9,575 nt of DNA. It comes from Cellulomonadaceae bacterium (GTDB lineage: Bacteria; Actinomycetota; Actinomycetes; Actinomycetales; Cellulomonadaceae). The stretch spans positions 1 to 9,575 of the forward strand of contig JAITCK010000247.1 in NCBI GenBank assembly GCA_031283115.1, given 5' to 3'. Positions 1 through 5,901 of the stretch are shown here, one piece after another. The notes beneath the pieces are model-generated. The model was not told where the DNA came from and searched no databases. It worked only from the letters and a program-made list of their open reading frames with translations. Numbering within the stretch: position 1 is the stretch's first letter; each line of letters begins with the position of its first letter. Both the position numbers and the translations under genes were made by a program.

Positions 1-1
1 C

Positions 2-559
2 GACGATCTCGGCCTCTTCGACGACGCCCCCGACGTTGAATGGATGGCCCGCAAAGTAGCCGACAACGGCGGCGCCTACCTGGTGCCCGCCTTCAGTGGC
101 CTTTACGCCCCCCACTGGCGGCCTGATGCCCGCGGCGCCATTGTCGGCCTCACCAGATACGTCAACCGCAACCATCTGGCCCGTGCCGCCCTCGAAGCCT
201 GCGCCTACCAGGCCCGCGAAGTAGTCGAAGCCATGGAAGCCGACTCTGGCGTACAGTTGAGCGAACTCAAAGTAGACGGCGGCATGATCGCCAACGAACT
301 ACTCATGCAGTTCCAAGCCGACCAGTTGGGTGTGGACGTGGTGCGCCCCGTCGACGCCGAAACCACAGCATTAGGCGCCGCCTACGCAGCCGGAATCGCC
401 GTAGGCTTCTGGCAGGGTGAAGAGGACGTCGAAGCCAACTGGGCTGAAGACCGCCGCTGGGTGCCAGGCATGGACAACACCGAACGTGAACGCCTCTACC
501 GCAACTGGAAGAAAGCCGTCACCAAAACCTTCAACTGGATAGACGCCGACACCCGATGA
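2..559 (+). CDS. glpK: glycerol kinase, C-terminal part (5' end outside window)
   Basis: This is the C-terminal ~185 residues of glycerol kinase, which phosphorylates glycerol with ATP to sn-glycerol 3-phosphate in the cytoplasm. The frame is open to the window edge; an internal ATG at 44 is not the true start. Signatures seen in order: [46 protein letters not shown] followed by [22 protein letters not shown] and the terminal [19 protein letters not shown]. These align almost block for block with the C-terminal half of the FGGY-family enzyme as I recall it from E. coli. The regulatory histidine that HPr phosphorylates in Firmicutes would lie upstream of the window. The stop overlaps the next ATG (ATGA), so translation of the methyltransferase gene is probably coupled. 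Very secure as glycerol kinase. Confidence 0.96.
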   Translation, partial: DDLGLFDDAPDVEWMARKVADNGGAYLVPAFSGLYAPHWRPDARGAIVGLTRYVNRNHLARAALEACAYQAREVVEAMEADSGVQLSELKVDGGMIANELLMQFQADQLGVDVVRPVDAETTALGAAYAAGIAVGFWQGEEDVEANWAEDRRWVPGMDNTERERLYRNWKKAVTKTFNWIDADTR

Positions 560-1062
560 ACCCGCACTCTGACGCCCCCGCCCCGCCAGCCGATCCTTTC
601 GCCCACATCATGTATTTTGAGCCGCGGATCGCCGGGAACACAGGCTCTGCTATCCGGCTGGCCGCGATCACGGGCGCGAGACTGCACCTGGTTGAGCCGC
701 TCGGTTTTGATTTGGAAGAGTCCAAGTTGCGGCGGGCTGGCCTGGACTATCACGACCTTGCCGTACTGTCCGTTCACCGCGATTTTGATGCCGCGATGGC
801 TGCGGTTGCGGGTGCCCGCGTGTTCGCTTTCGAAGTCGGTGCGACCAGGCTTTACACAGATGTTGACTATCAGCATGGTGACGTGTTGTTGTTCGGCCCC
901 GAACCCACGTCCATCCCCGACTTTGTTTTGGGACACCCCCGCATCACCGACCGCGTCTGCCTGCCCATGCTCAGTGGCCGCCGCTCTCTCAACCTCACCA
1001 ACGCCGCCTCCATCGCCACCTACGAAGCCTGGCGTCAGCAAGGCTTCACAGGCTCCCGATGA
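556..1062 (+). CDS. trmL: tRNA (cytidine(34)-2'-O)-methyltransferase, TrmL-like SPOUT family
   Basis: A 168-residue protein of the minimal SPOUT class, which transfers methyl from AdoMet to the ribose 2'-O of the wobble nucleotide in certain leucine tRNAs. Visible family blocks are the N-terminal [18 protein letters not shown] (the PxIPxNxG region), [33 protein letters not shown], and the C-terminal trefoil-knot segment [26 protein letters not shown] that binds AdoMet. Length and motif order match TrmL/YibK; the alternative is a related TrmH-type enzyme, but the very short length and GFDL element favour TrmL. The start ATG overlaps the glycerol kinase stop. There is a short N-terminal extension rich in Pro/Ala. 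Its own stop overlaps another ATG that opens a five-codon mini-ORF before the endonuclease gene. Confidence 0.92.
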   Translation: MNPHSDAPAPPADPFAHIMYFEPRIAGNTGSAIRLAAITGARLHLVEPLGFDLEESKLRRAGLDYHDLAVLSVHRDFDAAMAAVAGARVFAFEVGATRLYTDVDYQHGDVLLFGPEPTSIPDFVLGHPRITDRVCLPMLSGRRSLNLTNAASIATYEAWRQQGFTGSR

Positions 1063-1076
1063 CCGCAGTGGACTAG
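1059..1076 (+). other. five-codon mini-ORF (MTAVD-stop) preceding the endonuclease gene
   Basis: An ATG overlaps the trmL stop (ATGA) and reads Met-Thr-Ala-Val-Asp then TAG. Nine bases later, in the same frame, the endonuclease gene opens with Met-Thr-Ala-Val-Glu. The two starts share 12 of 15 bases over 1057-1071 and 1084-1098. This is either a decayed copy of the start, left when the restriction gene arrived, or a leader cistron that lets ribosomes finishing trmL re-initiate at the endonuclease. Nothing shows that it is translated. Confidence 0.4.
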
Positions 1077-1085
1077 TCTCAAACG

Positions 1086-2033
1086 ATGACGGCTGTTGAG
1101 GTTTTGCGCTCTGACGCGCCACTCGCTGAAGTGTTTGCGGCGCTTCGTGACGCTGACCAGGATGGACTGCGATTTGCTCGCGTGTTTCGTGACACCTTCG
1201 ACCAACTATATGACGGACAGCACACGGGACGCTTCCGATGGGAACAACTCAACAAAACAGAAAAAACACACTTTGGGACGTTGATCGAAATCAACCTTCG
1301 GCGCGAGTTTTCCGATGTCATTGACGATGGAGACCTTCTCGATTATCGGATCTGTGGATTTGACATTGACTGCAAGTATTCGCAGAAAATGGGCGGATGG
1401 ATGCTGCCACCGGAATGTTTCGACCAGTTGCTCATCGTCGCGCAAGCCAGTGACGATGAAGGATGCTGGAGTGTTGGCCTTGTCCGGGCAACACAAGAAA
1501 ATCGTAGAACCAGTGAGAACCGCGACCGCAAGTCTGGCCTAAACGAACATGGCCGCAGTCAGATTGTCTGGCTGCACTACCGCAGCGCACTGCCGCCAAA
1601 TATTTTGCTACACCTTGATGACAGCATCATCAAGTCCATTCTCGCAAAAACGAGCGGCCAGCAGCGAATCAACGAACTACTGCGACGAGTGACAAACATG
1701 CGCATTGGACGGAATACGATAGCGACGCTGGCTCAGCAGGCGGACTATATGAAACGCTTGCGCGACAACGGTGGGGCAAGAGGGACGCTACGTGCTGAGG
1801 GATATCTGATCCCCGGCGGGGACTATGACGTTCACAAAAAAGTTGCCCGCGATCTAGGTGCTATGGTTCCTGAACGTGGTGAAGTGGTGAGTTTGCGGGT
1901 CACTGCCGCATCAAGCACCGATGAGCACGCCGTCGCGCTTGATGGAGCCTTGTGGCGACTCGCTGGTAGCGACGAACTTGTCACGATGCCAGCGCCCCGT
2001 CTGCCGGATACACGAAATACCCGCGATAGTTAA
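1086..2033 (+). CDS. NaeI-like type II (IIE) restriction endonuclease
   Basis: A 315-residue protein closely resembling NaeI (317 residues, cuts GCCGGC and must bind a second effector site). Residues 35-70 carry RDTFDQLYDGQHTGRF and NKTEKTHFGTLIEINL, near-identical to NaeI as I recall it. The nuclease site is visible as Glu68, Asp86, Asp95 and Lys97 (DYRICGFDIDCK), matching NaeI Glu70, Asp86, Asp95 and Lys97. Leu41 in the LYDG segment equals NaeI Leu43, the residue whose change to Lys yields topoisomerase activity. The C-terminal half (from about residue 170) would be the CAP-like 'Topo' domain that binds the effector DNA, with YMKRLRDNGGARGTLRAEG conserved. No Shine-Dalgarno sequence precedes the ATG, only 23 bases after trmL, so expression may depend on upstream translation. 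G/C content looks lower than in the flanks (27 of 60 bases at 1261-1320). Specificity for GCCGGC is inferred. Confidence 0.93.
   Translation: MTAVEVLRSDAPLAEVFAALRDADQDGLRFARVFRDTFDQLYDGQHTGRFRWEQLNKTEKTHFGTLIEINLRREFSDVIDDGDLLDYRICGFDIDCKYSQKMGGWMLPPECFDQLLIVAQASDDEGCWSVGLVRATQENRRTSENRDRKSGLNEHGRSQIVWLHYRSALPPNILLHLDDSIIKSILAKTSGQQRINELLRRVTNMRIGRNTIATLAQQADYMKRLRDNGGARGTLRAEGYLIPGGDYDVHKKVARDLGAMVPERGEVVSLRVTAASSTDEHAVALDGALWRLAGSDELVTMPAPRLPDTRNTRDS
2030..2033. other. shared TTAA: stop codons of both convergent R-M genes
   Basis: The endonuclease ends with TAA at 2031-2033 on the + strand and the methyltransferase ends with TAA read from 2032 to 2030 on the - strand. Both lie in the palindrome GTTAAC (2029-2034). 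There is no room for a terminator between the genes, so each transcript must run into the other gene or end within it. Confidence 0.95.
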
Positions 2034-3076
2034 CGCACTGAGAGCTTTGCGGGAAACTCTGCTGACTCGGCGGCGTAGTGATCGACGGTGCGAGGACTCA
2101 ACGCACGATGGATTGACAACCCGATGGCGCGGGCAACTGGTGGAGGGAAGGCATTGCCGACAGTGCGCCAAGCGGCTGTTTTCCGTCCGGTGATCTGCCA
2201 GGAGTCAGGGAAGCCTTGGATTCTGGCCCCCATGCGAACCGTCAGTCGGAAGAGGGCATCGGGATGGGTGACCTCGTTGGGGAAGTCATCATCGTTGGCG
2301 ATGCCGCGTCCATCTACGCCGAGAAGTTTCCACTGTTCACGCGCGCGGGTGGGGCCAAGATCGGCACCACCGTGTTTTTTTGAACCACCAACGATTGTTG
2401 GAGCGATGGAGTTGGCTTTCTCAAACGCCCAACGATCAGCACCAATCCACCCATGCGAGGCCACAAGGTCGTGAAGAGTGTGACCAACAGTGGGTGGCGA
2501 AGCAATGGGGGCAGGCCAGTGGAAGCGGGAAAAATCGTCGGAGCGCAAACCAACAAGGATGAAGCGGGGCCGCAACTGCGGAACACCATATTCGCTGCAG
2601 TAGATGAGTTGCCAGTGAGTCTCGTACCCAAGATCATGTAACGCAGTACGTATCTGTTCGCGGTAAGTGGCGAAACGAGGGAAGGTCAAACCCTTGACAT
2701 TCTCAAGCATGACTGCGCGAGGCTTGGCTTCACGGATGAGACGCAAGGCTTCGGGGAAAAGATCACGTTCGTCGTCGCTGCCCAACTGCTTGCCAGCGAC
2801 CGAGAATGGCGGGCAAGGGACACCGCCCGCGAGAAGGTCAACCCCGTCATAGGTGCGCCCGTCAACTTCACGGATATCACCTTCGTGAACAGTCCATTCG
2901 GGACGGTTAGCGCGCAACGTATCGCAGGCGGTGGGGTCGATTTCTACCGCTAACTCGTGACTGAACCCAGCCATCTCCAGGCCGAGAGCTTGGCCGCCAG
3001 CGCCGGCGCAAATCTCGACACTCGTCAAAGTGGAAGAGTTCATCATGTCAGAAATCGTAGAGGTACCCGCCGACAT
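2030..3076 (-). CDS. DNA (cytosine-5)-methyltransferase, partner of the NaeI-like endonuclease
   Basis: A 348-residue m5C methyltransferase, presumed to protect the endonuclease's target. Motifs in order: I, VEICAGAGGQALGLEMAGF (residues 20-38); IV, GGVPCPPFSVAGKQLG with catalytic Cys88; VI, LENVKG (Glu125-Asn126-Val127); VIII, QLRPRF (167-172); a target-recognition region around 190-265; IX, RMGARIQGFPDSW; X, WRTVGNAFPPPVARAIG. All key residues are present, so it should be active. The start is uncertain: ATG at 3076, or in-frame ATGs at 3046 and 3043, which place motif I nearer the N-terminus as is usual; none has a clear ribosome site. It converges on the endonuclease gene and their stops overlap in one TTAA. 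A sampled stretch is 47% G/C (2581-2640), unlike the flanks. The GCCGGC at 3002-3007 falls in the codons for Ala24-Gly25. Confidence 0.94.
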   Translation of the reverse strand: MSAGTSTISDMMNSSTLTSVEICAGAGGQALGLEMAGFSHELAVEIDPTACDTLRANRPEWTVHEGDIREVDGRTYDGVDLLAGGVPCPPFSVAGKQLGSDDERDLFPEALRLIREAKPRAVMLENVKGLTFPRFATYREQIRTALHDLGYETHWQLIYCSEYGVPQLRPRFILVGLRSDDFSRFHWPAPIASPPTVGHTLHDLVASHGWIGADRWAFEKANSIAPTIVGGSKKHGGADLGPTRAREQWKLLGVDGRGIANDDDFPNEVTHPDALFRLTVRMGARIQGFPDSWQITGRKTAAWRTVGNAFPPPVARAIGLSIHRALSPRTVDHYAAESAEFPAKLSVR

Positions 3077-3102
3077 CGTCAGGCAAACCGCGCCGCACGC
3101 AT

Positions 3103-3119
3103 GTTCGATCGTATCGAAC
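3103..3119. promoter_or_regulatory. perfect 7-bp inverted repeat, possible operator of the methyltransferase gene
   Basis: GTTCGAT-CGT-ATCGAAC lies 27 bases upstream of the first methyltransferase ATG. Its - strand contains TACGAT (3113-3108), an acceptable -10-like hexamer, so a protein bound here could block transcription. No convincing -35 is seen at the right distance. The symmetry is directly visible; the regulatory role is inferred. Confidence 0.4.
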
Positions 3120-3130
3120 TGGCCGCTCGC

Positions 3131-3149
3131 GTCGCGCAGGGTGCGCGAC
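3131..3149. repeat. perfect 8-bp inverted repeat upstream of the methyltransferase gene
   Basis: GTCGCGCA-GGG-TGCGCGAC forms a strong 8-bp stem with a three-base loop. It lies between the ThuA gene's stop and the methyltransferase start. No T-run follows on either strand, so it is not a standard intrinsic terminator. It could be a second operator or an RNA hairpin in the methyltransferase leader. Confidence 0.4.
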
Positions 3150-3162
3150 CAAGAGGCATAGT

Positions 3163-3178
3163 CACGCCGTCAGGCGTG
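3163..3178. repeat. perfect 6-bp inverted repeat downstream of the ThuA-domain gene
   Basis: CACGCC-GTCA-GGCGTG is a 6-bp stem with a four-base loop, 40 bases past the ThuA stop on the - strand. It lacks a T-run, so it is at best a weak terminator. It is the third symmetric element in the 141-base gap 3077-3217, which otherwise holds no gene. Confidence 0.3.
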
Positions 3179-3217
3179 GCGTGAGAGCGGCTGCGGAAGG
3201 CCGTCACACTGTGCGAA

Positions 3218-4177
3218 CTAGGTGAGGAGCCAGGCGGCGGCTCGGCGGAGGAGGTGGCGGTGGGTGGAGGCGTCGAAAGCGCGGGCACTGTGCCCCAGGG
3301 CGGAGTAGACAGTGCGGCCACCATGCGACTCGTTGACCCACAAGGTCGGATACTCGCTGCCGTCATCGTCACGGATCCAGCCCAGCACGGTGACATCGTC
3401 GTTGACGGCCAGGCGACAGTAGCGCTCATCGAAGGTCTCCACATCAGATTGACGTGCAGTGACAGGGTGGGCGTCGGTGGCAACCGTCATCGTCATATCA
3501 CCGATGGGCGGATGGCCGCTGACCCCCTCCACCCAGTTGCCGCCGATCACCGCTTGCAGGGCCGGATACGTTTCGGCAGCCATAGCAGTGGCGTGTGTGG
3601 CAAGAATATTGCCGCCAGTCCGCGCCCAGGCGACGATGCGATCCACCAGGTCTGCCGTGCCGCCGTCGAAACTCAAGTCAAGGTCGCCGTCAGGCCCGCC
3701 CACATAGCCGGGCGTGGGGCGAGAAATATTGAGCACCAGCAGGTTGATGGAGTCAAGATCATCGAGGGCGCCAGGCACGGTAGACCTCACGTCAACGCCC
3801 GCGCCCGCAGGGGAAATGTAGCCGTCAAGCGTGGTAGCGATGCGGTGGGAGGTTGCGGCATGGTCATGCCAAAGATCTTCGTAGCGGCCACGACCAGTGA
3901 GGATGAGAGTGTGCGGCTTGTGGCGGCGATCCAAATCAAGGTGGGGGTCGAGAACAGAGGTGGCCGTGTCGCGGGAGCCGCCAAACATGCCGCGGCGGCC
4001 CCCAGCAGGAGAAGCAGGCGTGCCGCCCGGATGGCCTCCAGGGTGCCCGCCTCCAGGGTGTCCGCCTCCAGGGTGTCCAGCGGCGTGAGGATGACCTGCA
4101 CCGGGATGGCCCGTGCCAGGGTGCCCGCCCGGATGTCCAGTGGCGCGCGGGTGTTCGCTTCCAGGGTGTCCAGTCAT
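3218..4177 (-). CDS. ThuA-domain protein with N-terminal His-Pro-Gly repeat tail
   Basis: From about residue 86 (KPHTLILTGRGRYEDLWHDHAATS) to the end, this is a ThuA-type domain, a class I glutamine-amidotransferase-like fold named for the trehalose-utilisation protein ThuA and often found beside sugar oxidoreductases. Supporting blocks are LLVLNISRP, IVAWARTGGNILATHATAM, VIGGNWVEGVSGHPP, HPVTARQSDVETFDERYCRL, and GGRTVYSALGHSARAFD near the C-terminus. Residues 1-55 are unusual: ten His-Pro dipeptides in a Gly-rich run (units GHPG and GGHPG), a candidate metal-binding or flexible tail; no signal peptide is seen. The start is uncertain: ATG at 4177, GTG at 4186, or ATG at 3988 after the repeats; none has a clear ribosome site. 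It follows the aldo/keto reductase gene on the same strand after about 100 bases. The exact substrate is unknown. Confidence 0.82.
   Translation of the reverse strand: MTGHPGSEHPRATGHPGGHPGTGHPGAGHPHAAGHPGGGHPGGGHPGGHPGGTPASPAGGRRGMFGGSRDTATSVLDPHLDLDRRHKPHTLILTGRGRYEDLWHDHAATSHRIATTLDGYISPAGAGVDVRSTVPGALDDLDSINLLVLNISRPTPGYVGGPDGDLDLSFDGGTADLVDRIVAWARTGGNILATHATAMAAETYPALQAVIGGNWVEGVSGHPPIGDMTMTVATDAHPVTARQSDVETFDERYCRLAVNDDVTVLGWIRDDDGSEYPTLWVNESHGGRTVYSALGHSARAFDASTHRHLLRRAAAWLLT
4019..4164 (-). repeat. degenerate tandem repeat encoding HPG units
   Basis: Short GC-rich units encoding Gly-His-Pro-Gly(-Gly) recur through the 5' part of the ThuA gene; on the + strand they read as repeated CCAGGGTGTCC-like or CCCGGATGTCC-like units. 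The copies at 4036-4079 are nearly identical and the outer ones more diverged. Such tracts commonly expand and contract by slippage, so copy number may vary among strains. Confidence 0.6.
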
Positions 4178-4232
4178 GGAGTGCACTCTAGGGGTTGTGG
4201 CGGCGGTTCACTGGTTTCGCCGGGCGGGGCGC

Positions 4233-4265
4233 TTGACGTCCCTGATGAACCATCTTTCACGTCAA
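4233..4265. promoter_or_regulatory. spaced inverted repeat TTGACGT / ACGTCAA in the gap between the reductase and ThuA genes
   Basis: Two perfect 7-base arms, 4233-4239 and 4259-4265, are separated by 19 bases. Read on the - strand, the far arm gives TTGACG, a good -35 element for the ThuA gene, but no fitting -10 hexamer is seen 16-18 bases on. It may be a regulator site or chance. The 4178-4285 gap holds nothing else except the 10-base palindrome GAGTGCACTC at 4179-4188, just before the ThuA ATG. Confidence 0.25.
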
Positions 4266-4285
4266 CTGCTCAACCACCGTCTCAC

Positions 4286-5236
4286 TCAGGCATCCAACCA
4301 GGTGTGGGGGGCGGGGAGTAGGGCTTCTAGTTCAGTAAAGAGGGCGTCGGGCAGGTCGACTGTTGCGGCGTCGATGGTGGCTTGAAGGCGGCGGGTGGAC
4401 GACAAGCCGATGACGGTGGAGGAAAAACGGCTGTCGCGGGTGGAGAAACGGACGGCCGCCGTACCCAAGTCGGTGCCGTAGCGGCGGCACACCTGCCGCA
4501 TCTGTTCGATAGCGTCAAGTTTTTCCGGCTGGGCTGGCCGATAACCGTAGATAGTGTTCTGCCGGGGCGGGTCGGTGAGAATACCGCCGCCGTGCACGGC
4601 CGCATTGAGAATACCCATGCCCGATGCAACCGCCTGGCCGATGATGCCTGCCGAAGACCTGTCGGCCAGAGTCCAGCGGTTGTGGGTGAGCAGCACCTCA
4701 AACACGCCCAAGTCCAGGTAGCGCGAGATCACGCGGGTATCCCCGGCACCAATACCAATGTGGCCTACCTGCCCGACTTTTTTCGCCTGGATGAGGGCGT
4801 CCACAGCGCCGCCAGGTGCGGTGATGTAGTCGAAGTCGTGAAACTCCGGGTCGTGCAAAAGCACAACAGGTAGGTAGTCGAGGCCCAGACGCTGGGAGGA
4901 TTCCCGCAAGGAATCCCGCACCCGCTGCCCGGAATAGTCCGCCCCCACAGGGTCAACCTTGGTGGTGATGAGGGTGTCATCGGGCAGGCTGCCGTAGGCA
5001 CGTAGGGCCGCGCCGATGCGACGCTCCGACTCGCCGTCCGAATAGCCGTTGGACGTGTCGATGGTGCGAATCCCACCGTCGAGGGCCGCGCCCACCAACT
5101 CGATAGCATCGGCGGCAGACGTGTCATGTCCAAAAAGTTCCGGCATAGACCCCAGTGGCCCGCCACCTAAAGTGACAGACGTGACCTGCAAACCGGTAGC
5201 GCCCAGTGGCCGCAGGGGAAGGGTGATCGTAGACAT
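4286..5236 (-). CDS. aldo/keto reductase (aldose dehydrogenase-like)
   Basis: A 316-residue NAD(P)-dependent oxidoreductase of the aldo/keto reductase TIM-barrel family. The catalytic tetrad is complete: Asp60 and Tyr65 (IDTSNGYSDGESERRIGAAL), Lys93 (ITTKVDP) and His128 (VVLLHDPE). The N-terminus LRPLGATGLQVTSVTLGGGPLG is the usual first hairpin and strand. The late block STVIGLSSTRRLQATIDA is the cofactor-binding region. The pattern (SNGYSDGESERRIG, HDP motif, THNRWTLADRS) resembles D-threo-aldose/L-fucose 1-dehydrogenases and pyridoxal 4-dehydrogenases, so an aldose is a likely substrate, but this is inferred. The ATG lies one base after the stop of the HAD gene (TAGAATG) and has AGGAG at 5250-5246, nine bases upstream; the two genes are certainly co-transcribed and probably coupled in translation. 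Confidence 0.93.
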   Translation of the reverse strand: MSTITLPLRPLGATGLQVTSVTLGGGPLGSMPELFGHDTSAADAIELVGAALDGGIRTIDTSNGYSDGESERRIGAALRAYGSLPDDTLITTKVDPVGADYSGQRVRDSLRESSQRLGLDYLPVVLLHDPEFHDFDYITAPGGAVDALIQAKKVGQVGHIGIGAGDTRVISRYLDLGVFEVLLTHNRWTLADRSSAGIIGQAVASGMGILNAAVHGGGILTDPPRQNTIYGYRPAQPEKLDAIEQMRQVCRRYGTDLGTAAVRFSTRDSRFSSTVIGLSSTRRLQATIDAATVDLPDALFTELEALLPAPHTWLDA

Positions 5237-5237
5237 T

Positions 5238-5891
5238 CTAGTGGGCTCCTAACAGGGCGGGCAGATCGTTGAGGGAGTCAATGACGGCGGCCCTTGCGGC
5301 TTCAGGCCGTAAGGCGTGCAGGTAGCCGAAGGGGCCGCGACGGATGAGTACAGGCATCATTCCGGCGCTCGCGGCAGGCAGTACGTCGTTGTCGAGGCGG
5401 TCGCCCACGTAGGCGATCTGCTGGGCAGGCACGCCAGCCAGGGTGACAACAGCTTGGAAGAAGGCAGGGTCAGGTTTTTCCACACCCATTTCTGCCGAGT
5501 TTTTCATGGCGTCCACGGGCAGGTTCATGGCCCGTAGGGCGGCCAAGGCTGCCGCAGGCTGATTTCCGGCGATGATCACGCGCAGGCCCGCATCGTGCAG
5601 GGCGGTCAAGGCGGGGCGGACATCGGGGTAGAGGTCATCGGCGTCAAAACCGGACCGTAAGGAGTCCGGTTCGTCGGCAGCCCATCGGGCTTCCTCTGCC
5701 TCAACGTCGATGCCAGGTCGCAGTAGGTCGAAGGCTTGCCCGATGGAGATTCCGGCAGCCAGGCCGCCCCCTCCCATGATGCTGAGTAGGGTCAGGGGCG
5801 GGATTCCCAGCCGGTCAGCCCAACGCAACCAGATGCGCGACTCGTCTATCAGGGTTTCTCCCACATCGAAGACGACAGCCGTGATTGCCAT
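5238..5891 (-). CDS. HAD-superfamily hydrolase, atypical motif I (DVGET)
   Basis: A 217-residue haloacid dehalogenase-like hydrolase. Motif I is AVVFDVGETL with nucleophile Asp9; motif II is approximated by VIIAGNQ, with Gly/Asn where Ser/Thr is usual; motif III is Lys139 in EKPDPAFF; motif IV is YVGDRLDND (Asp164, Asp169). A helical C1 cap lies between about residues 15 and 85. The position two after the nucleophile, Asp in most phosphatases (DxD), is Gly11 here, so the usual general acid is missing; DVGxT variants occur in the superfamily, and the substrate cannot be predicted. ATG at 5891 is preferred, with AGG nine bases upstream; GTG at 5897 adds two residues. It starts about ten bases after the EIIA gene's stop and ends one base before the reductase ATG, in the middle of an apparent three-gene operon. 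Confidence 0.88.
   Translation of the reverse strand: MAITAVVFDVGETLIDESRIWLRWADRLGIPPLTLLSIMGGGGLAAGISIGQAFDLLRPGIDVEAEEARWAADEPDSLRSGFDADDLYPDVRPALTALHDAGLRVIIAGNQPAAALAALRAMNLPVDAMKNSAEMGVEKPDPAFFQAVVTLAGVPAQQIAYVGDRLDNDVLPAASAGMMPVLIRRGPFGYLHALRPEAARAAVIDSLNDLPALLGAH
5246..5250 (-). promoter_or_regulatory. ribosome binding site of the aldo/keto reductase gene
   Basis: AGGAG on the - strand, nine bases before the ATG and inside the end of the upstream HAD gene. It fixes the reductase start and shows that the gene can initiate independently while still being coupled. Confidence 0.7.
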
Positions 5892-5901
5892 ACCCACGAG
5901 C

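Noticed and set aside
496..1122. 208-residue open frame on the - strand opposite trmL
   Set aside because: The + strand TrmL motifs are unambiguous and this frame has none of its own.
3103..3119. LexA/SOS box before the methyltransferase
   Set aside because: The actinobacterial SOS box has the arms the other way round (CGAAC then GTTCG); here GTTCGAT comes first and ATCGAAC second.
3131..3178. Intrinsic terminator for the ThuA gene
   Set aside because: The hairpins are strong, but neither is followed by a run of T on the - strand.
2957..3184. 75-residue open frame on the + strand, candidate controller (C) protein of the R-M system
   Set aside because: It lies mostly antisense to the methyltransferase 5' end, has no helix-turn-helix pattern and no ribosome site.
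4019..4164. Possible CRISPR or minisatellite array
   Set aside because: Units are about 12-18 bases, run together without unique spacers, and keep the coding frame, so they are protein repeats.
3254..4321. 355-residue open frame on the + strand opposite the ThuA gene
   Set aside because: No family motifs; the - strand frame has a clear ThuA domain. The + strand reading of the repeats (GCPPGCP-like) is a by-product of the HPG codons.
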